From NCBI GenBank assembly GCA_964006375.1, contig OZ023265.1:154234547-154298546 (forward strand): 64,000 nt of DNA, read 5' to 3'. The stretch's first letter is position 1, and each line of letters begins with the position of its first letter. Positions 1 through 10,631 of this stretch are shown piece after piece. This DNA is from Tillus elongatus (lineage: Eukaryota > Arthropoda > Insecta > Coleoptera > Cleridae). The position numbers and the translations under genes were made by a program. The notes under the pieces are model-generated. The model made no database searches and was not told where the DNA came from. It worked only from the letters and a program-made list of their open reading frames with translations.

Positions 1-101
1 ACGTTCACTTGATATGTCTGGGCACCAGGCCGGCCCTCAATACTCTATGAGAGGTCTAATGTTGGTAGTGTATACAAGTTTAGCACACTGTGAATTAATA
101 T

Positions 102-330
102 GTTTTTTTTTGATACAAGAGGGGGAAATGCTCATGCAGACCCCATTCACAGCCCCGTAGGTGCCGTGGGATATCGAGGTACTGTGAGACTGTACTCACT
201 AAAACCCCCTCCCTGGGAGTACCGGACCTTAGTCCATACCTCGGTCGGAAAGATTTCACATAATGACTTTTTGGGTATGAATGTTTCCATTCTGTTTTTG
301 CCGCGGGGGCGTTAGTGGGTAAGTGGGATT
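102..330 (-). mobile_element. Truncated LINE 3' end inserted into the older LINE
   Basis: The copies of ATTAATATG at 93-101 and 331-339 flank this segment and are joined without loss in the interrupted reading frame, so they look like a 9-bp target duplication. A run of T at the left edge is a poly(A) tail on the minus strand. The body (GGGGCTGTGAATGGGG, CATTTCCCCCTCTTGTATC on minus) resembles 3' untranslated regions of insect I/R1-type LINEs. There is no credible protein in it. Confidence 0.6.
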
Positions 331-559
331 AATATGGTGACAAGCTATACGGATCATGTACAGGCTAGGATTTGCCTTGGAACAGATACGGGACACATGC
401 GCAGACCGGTCAAATCCTCAGTCACGATGACTCTCAGATCGATCTGCCGTTTTACCGTTTCAAGCTGGGTTCCATTAATGTAGTATGGAATCCTGGGGTT
501 GTTTCAGCCAATGCGCAACACTGAGCATTTGAAGACATTGAGGGGAAGCACGACTCGCA

Positions 560-1430
560 ACATCCTCCAACGTTGTTACGTGTAAAAATCGCCGTAGAGC
601 AAATTCAGCATTATGAACATCTTGATTTTACACGCCACAGGTTATCTGTTTGTGAACAGACATTTATCGTATTTATTTTTGCAGCGGGATGTGCATGTTG
701 AGTATTTTCTGACCACATGCAGATGAAACGGTTCACAAAGTCAGTCCTGCTTGATTCAGGTGGCGCTGCTTGTTTCTCGCACATCACAAATTGTATTAGG
801 GTTGATGCCAAGCGTGTCTTAGGCAGTAGGTTGTTTGACTTCGCATATTTTGTCAATTTGTTTATTCCTTGTTTGGCAGGCGTAACTAAGAGCTGTAAGG
901 TAACTAGAACTTATTGGAGGAGGTCTACTCGTGTGTATTATATTATTAATAACAAAACCATGGTAGACAGAGACATCAGGTAACGCGGCAACAGAGTAGG
1001 CCATCGTGTATGCGTGGTCAAGAACAATATTGGCAATTCACCATCATATATGAGAGTTGGTGTGAGTGAGAGGGAAAGATACCATTGTCGAGAGCCGATC
1101 TTGTGTGGAAGCGTCGTTATCAACAGGAAAAGAAATGATTATTGAAGAAGCGTGTCAACAGCAGAGAGTTAAAGAGTAAGGTTTGGCAAGTATTTGGTCT
1201 AGTATTTAGTGCCAGAAATATAGAATTGTGTGTAAATTCTACCCCAATGTGCTTCGGAGATATTCGGAATTTAAATAAGCTTTGCAAGTGCTAAGTAGGG
1301 CTGTCACCGTAAATTGTGTGCACAGACGAGGTAGAAGTAGACAGGAATGCAAGCATGTGTTATATCGGGAATAGACGGCATTTTGCAAGCCGTAACCACG
1401 TTGAAGAATAGAAAATTTGTTGGCCTCTGC
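560..1430. other. Unidentified insert within the LINE
   Basis: The reverse transcriptase frames on either side (DLFFVDGLALQRP above, LRVVLPLNVFKC below) should be nearly adjacent, so about 0.85 kb has been inserted. I see no terminal repeats, tRNA promoter or conserved protein. An 88-codon plus-strand frame at 717-983 has no recognisable motif and is not called as a gene. Confidence 0.45.
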
Positions 1431-2094
1431 AGAGCTAGCCCGTCGACAAAGAACAGGTCTGCCTGGATCTCACTGTGATAAACGATTGGATCGTTGTACA
1501 ACTTGATGCCGTCGGCGAAAGAAACACATTCAGATGTGATAATCAGTGGTAGATCGCTAGTGTATACCAGGAGCAGCAACGGGACTCGGACTGAGCCTTG
1601 AATAACACCGCTCACCACAGGTCGGGGAGCGGATGATGCACCATTCACGCGTACATGAGAGGTTCAGTTGCTCAGGAAACCTCGGATCCACAAAAGCAGA
1701 TCTTCACCAATTCCGCAAGATGACAGCTTGCCACAAAGGCGCCGTAAAGCTACTCGGTCAAATGCTTGGGAGAAATCTAGGTAAACAACGTCGGCAGGTC
1801 TCCTGCCATCGGTCAGTCTTGTCCAATCGTCAGCACAAGTTAATAAGTTTGTAAGTGTCGAGTGGCCGGCCATAAAACCATGTTGGTTTCGCGGGATGGA
1901 TATGGTTATCAAGAAGGAACGTCTGCATGCTCCTACGAATGATAGATTCCATAATCTTGGCTACTAAAGGTGTCAAAATTATTTGTCGATAATTGGAGGG
2001 ATCGTATCTGTCACCGTCTTGAATATTCCAGTAACATCAGCAGTCAGCCAGGATTCGGGCAAGGTATCAGACGATAAAGAAGATTGGATAATTA

Positions 2095-2560
2095 TGGCTG
2101 AACATGGCCCTCTTTAAAAATTTTGATTCATCGCACCACATAATTTTTCTTGAGAAATTTTCATCTTGAGTTTTCAAAAGATACCATTCGCAGAATTCTA
2201 CACGCCGCCCCAGGTTCTAAATGGTGTACTAAAGTGAACGAAATGGATCCCTTTGTTTTTTAGAATTCTCTGAATAGTCTTTTTTGAAAGATGCAAATTT
2301 CCACTTCAGTCTCTGACCGACGCATGCGGATAAGCAGTAAAAAATGCCAAAACATTTATTTGTGTCTCTTCATTGTCCAATTGCAGTTTATTTTTATTAC
2401 CTTCTGAACGAAACGTTCCATTCTCAGAACATTTTTTCAATAGTCTTCTGATCATGTCAGGAGTTGGTCTATATCTATCTGGAAATCTCTCTGCAAACAC
2501 ACTACATGTTCCGCTAACAATTCGATTACACTCCCCGTAAATAATAATTAAATTAAAAAA
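2095..2560 (-). pseudogene. Mariner-like transposase, N-terminal fragment
   Basis: The minus strand gives IYGECNRIVSGTCSVFAERFPDR, then a 64-codon frame with ERFPDRYRPTPDMIRRLLKK, the DUF4817-type helix-turn-helix seen on many insect Tc1/mariner-superfamily transposases. After a stop the homology continues as FQKRLFREF and reaches MWCDESKF near 2115, the block carrying the first catalytic Asp of the DDE/D domain. It breaks off at the junction with the LINE near 2090. The rest of the catalytic domain is missing. Confidence 0.75.
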
Positions 2561-2759
2561 GTCATCGTTTTAGTAATTGAAGTGTGCCATTATTGTGGAA
2601 AATACTCTATTTTATTAAAATACAATTGACAAACGTACTTTACAGTACAACCATTAAGTTTACTGTCGGAAGATGACGTTTAAAATTTTCATCTCCTAGG
2701 CAGCCTGATAAACTCACTGATAGTTATTTCTTATCGCACATATGCCTCGAAGTGAACGT

Positions 2760-3200
2760 TGCAAATTTCGAACATTTATTGTAAAGTGATAACACAAAAA
2801 TCTCTTTGTTCCCTAATAATGCTTTACTCTTATGAAATTTTGGACGAAACAATCCATTCTTATAAATGTCTTGGTAGTATGCTGATCATACGAGTTGATC
2901 TGTGTTTATGTGGAAATGTCTTTGCAACCATACAACATCCTCTGTTGATAATTCGATTATACTCCTTGTAAATAAAACTTTTATTCAAAAGTCGTCGCAT
3001 ATTTTACTTATGTCGGTGGATGACGTTTAAAATTTTCATCTCCTAGGCAACCTGATAAAATAACTAATAATCATTTTTTATCGCAAATAATGTTTAAATA
3101 TCTTCAAATCGGCGGGACCTAGGTATAGGAAGTGCTGATACCAATCGAAAGAACAATAAAAAGTACATGAACTAACCTTATAAAATACAGGATGTTCTAT
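2760..3200 (-). pseudogene. Second mariner-like fragment, tandem to the first
   Basis: The stretch at 2905-3085 is a diverged direct copy of 2480-2735; both contain GACGTTTAAAATTTTCATC and CTCCTAGGCA. Weak translation on minus (FPHKHRSTRM, NGLFRPKFHKSKALLGNKE) matches the same helix-turn-helix region. A likely element end, ATACAGGATGTTCTATTT, lies at about 3187. It is a decayed second copy of the element at 2095-2560. Confidence 0.55.
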
Positions 3201-4230
3201 TTAAAATAAGAGAGTTATTAGGCTTTAAAGTTGTCACGATTCACCGGTCTATTTCGGACACCCTGTCTAACTTGTACCAGCTTTAGTAAATTCCAAATAT
3301 TTTGTGGCATTTTATAATTTGCACTTTAAAATTTCAACTCTTCAGGTTATATAATAAGAGAGATACAGGTATGTAAATGTGACCATGTTTTTTTAAAAAT
3401 TTTTGAAAAAAGTCAAACTCCTCGAAAATGGTTGAGAAAAATGACATAACATGTTAGTGAAACCTACCATAAAATTTAACGGTCAATTTAGATCAGCAAT
3501 AACAAACACCATCTTCCATTTGAAATAAAAAAGTTGACGTCTACTTCCGGTATAACCGGAAGTCCCATACTAACGTCGATATTTTCAGTGAACTGGAAAT
3601 TTTGAGAAACCCACGTGCATGAATTTCCAGAATTCAACTGTGAGCCGTACTTCAAAAACGGCTAATGGAAGGTCTACATGGGACAGCCTGTATATGTCGT
3701 TGCGGAGTGATTTGAAGGCCAAGATAACAAAATAAGGTTTAAATTTTTTTTATGAACGTTCTGCTAAGTATGTAATTTTTAGAGGTGATTATGTTGAATA
3801 AATAAGTTTCTTCGCGTTTTCTGTTCTAGAGTTAGTACTTTTTAGTACCTCCTCGTATCATTTATTGATGACTATTCTGCGGGTGACCATTAGTTTCACG
3901 CGAATTGAAAAACTTTATTAAACCGGTTGGTACATCGCTAATGTGGTAAGGTAAACGTTTTATTAAAACAAAATTGCACAGTAACCTTTTGATTGCAGAG
4001 ATAGTTTGCTTCCTTGTTGCTTCACCTTTCTGATTATTAATTTAACGTTTTTATATAGTAATATAGGTTATGCAGCGAAAGGAGAAAAAAATGTTCTATG
4101 CGCTAAAAATGAAATACTACGCTCTTAATATAATGTGTAGTTTATATAACATTAAGATCCACCAATTAAGTTGATCCGTCTTGTTTTTATGTTTTATGAG
4201 CGATGTTGGTGTGACATTTAGCAGAATTTA
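3200..4230. other. Transposon-end remnants, no gene
   Basis: Two short motifs like Tc1/mariner termini occur, TTTCGGACACCCTGTCTA near 3263 and TGGGACAGCCTGTATATG near 3680. Both point the same way, so they do not bound one element. The remainder is AT-rich and I recognise nothing in it. Confidence 0.35.
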
Positions 4231-4233
4231 GAT

Positions 4234-4600
4234 GTTGTGTGTGTGTGTGTGTTTTGTTTCTTTAACGTCGGACTATTTCCGCGACTATGGCCAATCACCG
4301 ACGCCAGGGAGTAGTTTCACCTCACTATCCTGGAAATTTCGCCGAACCCCTGCCTTTCTGTAAGGAGGGTAGGGATCTTTAACGTGCCCAACATCGCATG
4401 GATACGGGACCGACGGCTTTACGCCCCCTCCGAAGGGCGGAACGCGCAGACATTCAACTTGCTCAAATACAATGCCAGAACCTCAGTTGATGTTAATGTT
4501 ACAGTTTGTACTGAAAAAGTGAAAGGATTATCCAGGGATCGAACCCAGTACCCTTATGTTTAGAGGCACACGTTCTTACCCCTGAACCACCGAAGTTCTT
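4234..4600 (-). mobile_element. tRNA-derived SINE, copy 1
   Basis: On the minus strand the head at 4598-4534 reads TGGTTCAGGGGTAAGAACG (box A position) and GGGTTCGATCCC (box B), the internal RNA polymerase III promoter of a tRNA-derived SINE. The body runs through AACTTGCTCAAATACAATGCC (in complement) to a tail ending GTTAAAGAAACAAAACACAC with a short (AC)n. Copies at 29555-29880 and 55763-56062 define the family. This copy keeps a 40-base body segment lost from the 29555 copy. Confidence 0.8.
4534..4598 (-). promoter_or_regulatory. Pol III-type A/B box in SINE head
   Basis: The tRNA-like head has a box A-like TGGTTCAGGGGTAAG and a good box B, GGTTCGATCC, about 30 bases apart on the minus strand. 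The head is too diverged to fold as a working tRNA and the anticodon is not clear. Confidence 0.6.
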
Positions 4601-5171
4601 ATTTTATATGTTAATTAAGTGCAGAAACGTTTAGAACAAAAATTCGTAAATATATTACGGTGTCAACGATTTCTAATCGTCTCATTTGCATATTATGCTC
4701 TTCTTAAAAACTTGGAACTTGGCAATAAACGATGACAACAACGGAAAGGTATGTAGCTTTACAAAATAAATTTCAAGTTAAACTGGTCCTAATTTTATAC
4801 AGTATGTAGTATGTGTTTAAGTTACGTTCTTCTGTTGTCTTTTTGTTCTGTCTTTTAACAACTTTAAGGGATTTACATATTCAATTTAAGACAACCCCCT
4901 GGCATGGGTATCAAATGAAAGGGTTCGACGAGTAAAATAGGATAAACTATGTGATATCATTCTAAACCCAATATCCCGGCGGCACGTAGATGACAAATTC
5001 CATTTTTTTCACAACTCCGTAGGTGCAGATATCAAGTCAAAGGGTGTCACGAGTAAAACACAATAAAATATGCGATGTCATTCTAAATCCGAAATAGCAG
5101 ACGCTCTAAGGAGGCGAATTATCTCTACAAACGACTGGATATGGGTAAATTAGAACTTGAATTACAAAACT

Positions 5172-5175
<4 letters not shown>

Positions 5176-5263
<88 letters not shown>

Positions 5264-5270
5264 GATATAT

Positions 5271-5361
<91 letters not shown>

Positions 5362-5371
5362 TATATATATA

Positions 5372-5434
<63 letters not shown>
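5176..5434. repeat. (TA)n microsatellite, about 260 bp
   Basis: The longest TA tract of the window, with a few interruptions (TGTG, TAGATA, TTCA). It is the core of the first tandem unit. The apparent Tyr-Ile repeat frames across it are not genes. Confidence 0.95.
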
Positions 5435-5437
<3 letters not shown>

Positions 5438-5934
5438 AATAATTTAATTTTGTAAAACTAGGGGGCCTAGTTTTCGTTCATTTGATGAAATATTTTTAAA
5501 ATTCAAAAGTCGCCATCTCCTCATTAACCATTTTTTCTACGAAAATTAGATAAAAATTATGGACCGTTAAATCATAAACTTAAGTTACGTTCTTCTGTTG
5601 TCTTTTTGTTCTGTCTTTTAATAACTTTAAGGGATTTACATATTCAATTTAAGGCAACCCCCTGGCTTGGGTATCAAATGAAAGGGTTCGACGAGTAAAA
5701 TAGGATAAACTATGTGATATCATTCTAAACCCAATATCCCGGCCGCACGTAGATGACAAATTCCATTTTTTTCACAACTCCGTAGGTGCAGATATCAAGT
5801 CAAAGGGTGTCACGAGTAAAACACAATAAAATATGCGATGTCATTCTAAATCCGAAATAGCAGACGCTCTAAGGAGGCGATTTATCTCTACAAACGACTG
5901 GATATGGGTAAATTAGAACTTGAATTACAAAACT

Positions 5935-5938
<4 letters not shown>

Positions 5939-6013
<75 letters not shown>

Positions 6014-6025
6014 ATATATATATAT

Positions 6026-6089
<64 letters not shown>
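5939..6089. repeat. (TA)n microsatellite in second tandem unit
   Basis: About 150 bp of TA with a TGTG and a TAGA interruption at places like those in the first unit, which supports duplication of the unit including its core. Confidence 0.95.
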
Positions 6090-6091
<2 letters not shown>

Positions 6092-6240
6092 AATAATTTA
6101 ATTTTGTAAAACTAGGGGGCTTGGTTTTCGTTCATTTGATGAAATATTTTTAAAATTCAAAAGTCGCCATCTCCTCATTAACCATTTTTTCTACGAAAAT
6201 TAGATAAAAATTATGAACCGTTAAATCATAAACTTAACTA

Positions 6241-6930
6241 AAACCACCGCCAAAGCATCAGAGAAAGGGTCTATCTGAATTGAATTTTCTGGAAACATTT
6301 TAGTAAAACGAAGGAACGAGAACTTGCAGAACACTGTTTTAGCGACATTTTTGTAATTCATACTTCTTTCAGGTCCCTTGCCTAAATGTTGCCAATTTTT
6401 ACGTTTCAAATCGCGACTTTGACGTTTTGAGGAAAACCCGAAATGTTTTTTTTTAAATGTCCATAACATTTTTTCCTTTAAACTTACAGACCTAAATTTT
6501 GGTACATGCTTTACTCTTTATAAAACAAACACAGGTACCAACTTTCGAAAAAAAAAAATTATCTCCCGAATTAACAAAGTATGGGCAACCAAATTTGGTA
6601 AGCGAGATTATATCATTATATGTAAGTTACCTACCAAAATATATCTATGTAGGTGGAAAGACAAAAAAGTTATAGGCATTGAAATAAAAATTATTTGGGG
6701 TTTTCCTCAAAACGTCAAAGTTGCGTTTTAAAACGTCAAAATTGGCAACATTTAGGCAAAGAACTTGCATCTAATACGGGCTATGGAAAGAAAATGTCTC
6801 CAGAAGAAAGTTTTACAAACCCTGAAGTCTTAGTTTCAACCGTCATTGTCCTTCATTTTACTAAAATGTTTCCAGAAAATTCATTTCAAATAGACCCTTT
6901 TTCTGATGTTTGCCAGTAGTCTTAGCTATA
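6241..6930. repeat. Inverted pair of HINE block C
   Basis: 6241-6470 and 6700-6930 are inverted copies of about 230 bp with a 230-bp spacer. The left arm has GCATCAGAGAAAGGGTCTAT and the right arm ATAGACCCTTTTTCTGATG. Both correspond to block C of the long HINE-like form (40070-40330). The spacer holds a block B fragment in plus orientation (GAATTAACAAAGTATGGGC). Confidence 0.75.
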
Positions 6931-7098
6931 GAGTTTATCGTTTAATGTTGTATAATTTTTGTCGAATTTTCGTAAAAAATCAATAAAGCTCAATATATCC
7001 TCAACATATCCGTTATTATACAAGAAATTGTATACATCAATTATAGGGTGTCTTGAGCTACAACTTAAAAAAATTCCTTTTTTTTTAATCAAACACAT

Positions 7099-7286
<188 letters not shown>

Positions 7287-7379
7287 CGGATATTAATTTG
7301 TCAGAATGAAAACCAAAAAACCTATAACTATTTTTTTCTAGGCTTTCGCAATTCCAGTGTATATAAACTTTGCATCCTT

Positions 7380-7882
7380 TAAGCTACGTTCACAGACTGG
7401 CGAATTGGAAAATCAGAGAGAAACGTATTTTTATTAATTTATTTTAAATAATAGCCTAATACTATTTATAATGGACCAATAGGAATCAGTTTGGCAATTT
7501 CCTTTAATCCTAGTTTAGACACTCCTGAATTGTAAAATGGCATCGAAACGTATTCCTATTGGTTTTTATAAAATAATATCCCAATATTATGTAAAATGGG
7601 CCAATAGGAATTAGTTTCGCAATTCGCCTCTCTTAATTGGCGAGCCTATGAACTAGGCTTAAAGAGAATTGCGAAACTGATTCCTATTGGTCCATTTTAA
7701 ATTATATTAGAATATAATTTAAGAAAAACAATAAGAATACGTTTGGCTGCCTTCATACGCTCGAGAATTGCGAAACTAATTCCTATTGGTCCAGTGTAAA
7801 TAATATTACGATTTTAGGAATACTTTCGCTGCGATTTCGTAACTGCTGTTTCGTAATTTGCGAGTGTATGGACCTAGCTTAG
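7380..7882. mobile_element. MITE with terminal inverted repeats
   Basis: The left end TAAGCTACGTTCACAGACT and the complement of the right end TAAGCTAGGTCCATACACT match at most positions. The interior holds four copies, in both orientations, of a motif around GAAACTGATTCCTATTGGTCC. There is no coding capacity. I cannot assign the superfamily; the target duplication may be TA or TTA. Confidence 0.65.
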
Positions 7883-7884
7883 GT

Positions 7885-9255
7885 CATTCGAAAATATGAT
7901 ACTAGTCTCCTCTGTGGTTGTTACAAAATCATTTTCCTGTAAATCTATAAGCTGTCACTTTTGACATTTGCTTTACTTTGACAACTAATGTCATAATAGA
8001 ATGTGATATATGAACCTTGCGCTTCGGTATGCTTCAAGATTTAAATCCCAGATATTCGATATAAACGATTAAAACTGTAATTTCCGTAAAAATAAAAATT
8101 TATGGTACTTCTGTTCTAATAATGCGTTTTACTGTTTACAGTACGAATAGATTATTAAAAAAATTCGAGACGCAGCAACTTCGTGATAGTAATGGATTTT
8201 CCTAAGAAATGTACACTATTAGTGCGTCATATTACTAAAAGTCAGGCTTTTAATGTAAAAAGACGTCGAAGATCGGGTTTAGAGGTCCTAATACAAGCTC
8301 ATTTGAAGAATTTCCCTCTTCTATTATCATAAAAAATGTAGAAATCTAGCTCCTTTTAAGAAAAAACTTTGAATGCCCAAAACTCAATTCTCTATGACGC
8401 TAGAAAATTAAAATTTGGTGAATCTAGATACTGTAAGTCTCTTTAAAAGAAACTTCTATTACAAAGTTCATTAAAGTTACAAAAGCTTATTGGAAGAAAA
8501 TTTAATTCATACTCAAGAATTCAATTCATTATGCAAATAACTTACCTACTTGAACAATTAACCAACGAATATAAATGTTAATATTCGTATTCTTTGATTT
8601 CCAATTTTAGAAACTTGCTACTTAACCTCAAACCAGAACTGCCACGCCATAATAAATTAAAAAAAACAGTCTCGTTTCAAATTTTAAAAGCAATATACAA
8701 TCATTTACTTAACCTCAAAACAACTTCCAAAGCATTATAAATAAGCAAAACACACTATCCCATCTAGTTTTACCTCAAGTAGCTGATACAAAACTTCCTT
8801 ATTTTCACCTACAAATACGCGCCTCCGAATATACCCGAAGGCGGTCATTAGGGTGTGATCGCCAGAGTTCGGGTTTTAACGTTATGTTTTCTCCCTGTGG
8901 TATATATACATTTGGCTAAAGAGAGAGACTAGCTGGACAACGTACATATTAAAACAAACGGCTGACAACATGCCAAAGGCAATCAGTTTGGGAAGGACCA
9001 AAGAGGTTGTATATGTTAGAGGGAACAAAGCCGAGTTTGCAGCCTGTCGATTTCCCACTCCTGTCACCGTCCAATCACAAACAAAATTTTGAATAACGCG
9101 CTAATGTGTTTTGTTTTGATTCGTTCCCCCAACCGCTCTTGAAGTTATTGTCAGCTGTCAACAAGTATTTGAAGTGTTTGTTGATTTGCGATTAGAGGTT
9201 ATCTTGTGTGTTTTGCCGTTTTTTAGCAGTGTTTTAAGAGTGTAAAAGTTAAAAA
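7885..9255. other. Intergenic region upstream of the P-type transposase
   Basis: A decayed HINE tail (ACGCAGCAACTTCGTGATAG, near 8171) is the only element recognised. I found no TATA box, terminal inverted repeat or open frame that can be tied to the transposase gene. The 5' untranslated region presumably lies at the right end. Confidence 0.35.
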
Positions 9256-9338
9256 ATGCCAAGGTGTATTGTGAAGAACTGTATGTACAATAAAAGTGCC
9301 AATTATGAAAAGGATAAAGCAACTGTGCATTTATTTCG
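9256..9338 (+). CDS. Exon 1 of P-type transposase: THAP start
   Basis: Begins MPRCIVKNC, a standard THAP opening with Cys4 and Cys9, and ends HLFR with the Arg codon split by the intron (cg|a). The donor is GTAAGT. The ATG follows an A run (AAAAAATG), which suits an insect start site. Confidence 0.85.
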
Positions 9339-9893
9339 GTAAGTTGTTTACATGTCTTCTGTTTCCTTGTTTGGCGCCAAATGTTTATTGGTTTTCACAG
9401 GTCCGTATTTACACATTGTATTGCTTTTGTTAAATCTTTAGCATTTATTATTGTCAATTGTGTTTTTTTAAGAAATAAAATCTTAATAATGCATTATTTA
9501 TTGAATATTTGTAATGAAATTAAGCATTTTGTTTGGCAATTATTATTTGAATTAGATGTATTTACCTATGTAGTTCCAGTAGAAGCAGAAAAAAAGTAGA
9601 ATAGTTTCGTTTTATCTATTACTGCATCTTTCTAGAGGTTCAGTCACTGATAAAGTAGATAATTCGAGATATTATTTTCAGATTTCCCAAAGCTGGTGAA
9701 AGATACGAGGCTTGGAAACGAGCATTAAATTTAAGCGATGAAGATATTTTTATGAACTCAAATGTGTGCAATTTAAATTTTACCGAGGAATCTTATGATT
9801 TAGAAAAATCACCTTTTGCAGTATACTTAAAAAAAAGTTCTATACCTGTATTGGTAAGTACTGAATCAAGGTTATTACTTTATGTAACTATTA

Positions 9894-9980
<87 letters not shown>

Positions 9981-10547
9981 CCAAACAGCGGTTTTTCAAT
10001 GGCACTGCTATCAGTGATGGCTATTTTTAAATAACAGGGACTTTAAACAGCTACTGCGATTGTGGTTTAGCCATTTACAATGCTGCATGTGCGTATGCTA
10101 TTATTTTAAACACTTACAAGGTGTTAGTGTTAACCGCTTAATTGAAACCACAATATGATCTTCAGATAGCTTTTAAATTATATTAATTTTAAAACTACTC
10201 AGATTTTTACTATTAATAGAAGTTCTATAAAATTAGCATATTACAAGAATATACGATGAGAGAAATCTACATATTATTTTTATTTTAATATAATGAAAAA
10301 GTTGGAAGGCATATATATGCTACAGTTCGGTGCTGCTTTAATTTTAGATTCAGCAGGTTTTTCCATGATATAATGACTTACAAGATATATGATATTGCGC
10401 ATATGCCCCGTCCCCTCCTATGACATCACATGGTGAGTAACGTTATAGAAGGCCAACTACACACTTAACACAAAGTCATTCGCAATCAAAAAGTTTCTAT
10501 ACGTCAGTTTAATGTGGTTGAAGTTACATTCCATTCCATTTTTATAT

Positions 10548-10631
<84 letters not shown>

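Larger units (their letters stand above)
1..2090 (-). pseudogene. CR1/jockey-like LINE reverse transcriptase, broken and interrupted
   Basis: Reading the minus strand from about 2090 to 1, several frames together give a non-LTR reverse transcriptase. The pieces in order are: LPESWLTADVTGIFK and NYRQIILTPLVAKIMES (about 2070-1930); the QHGFMAGHSTLTNLL fingers and YLDFSQAFDRV palm (1890-1730), where the first catalytic Asp is kept; SGVIQGSV and SFADGIKLYND (1610-1480), where the usual FADD has become FADG, which would kill the active site; LNVFKCSVLRIG (about 545); and IRPLIEY-stop-GPAWCPDISSE (about 60-1). Frameshifts and stops separate the pieces. Two insertions interrupt it, at 102-330 and about 560-1430. 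The endonuclease half is absent and the 3' part runs off the window. The motif set is certain for a LINE; the clade (CR1 versus jockey) is my judgement. Confidence 0.8.
4818..6234 (+). repeat. Two tandem copies of a (TA)n-containing HINE-like unit
   Basis: A unit starting TAAGTTACGTTCTTCTGTTG at 4818 repeats at 5581, a period of 763 bases. The two copies are nearly identical outside the (TA)n core. Each ends in a block like block A of the HINE family on the minus strand (CTAGGGGGCCTAGTTTTCG, CATCTCCTCATTAACC). The second unit is shorter only because its TA core is shorter. Confidence 0.8.

Noticed and set aside
717..983. 88-codon frame as a possible small gene
   Set aside because: No motif, odd composition, and it lies within an insert in a dead LINE.
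4534..4598. A functional tRNA gene
   Set aside because: The anticodon stem and acceptor pairing are not convincing, and the sequence recurs as the head of a SINE.
5170..5376. Long Tyr-Ile repeat reading frames across this and the other (TA)n tracts
   Set aside because: They are direct translations of TA microsatellites, open in several frames and on both strands at once.
8882..9067. Minus-strand 61-codon frame upstream of the P-type gene
   Set aside because: No motif and no supporting context; probably chance or 5' untranslated DNA.
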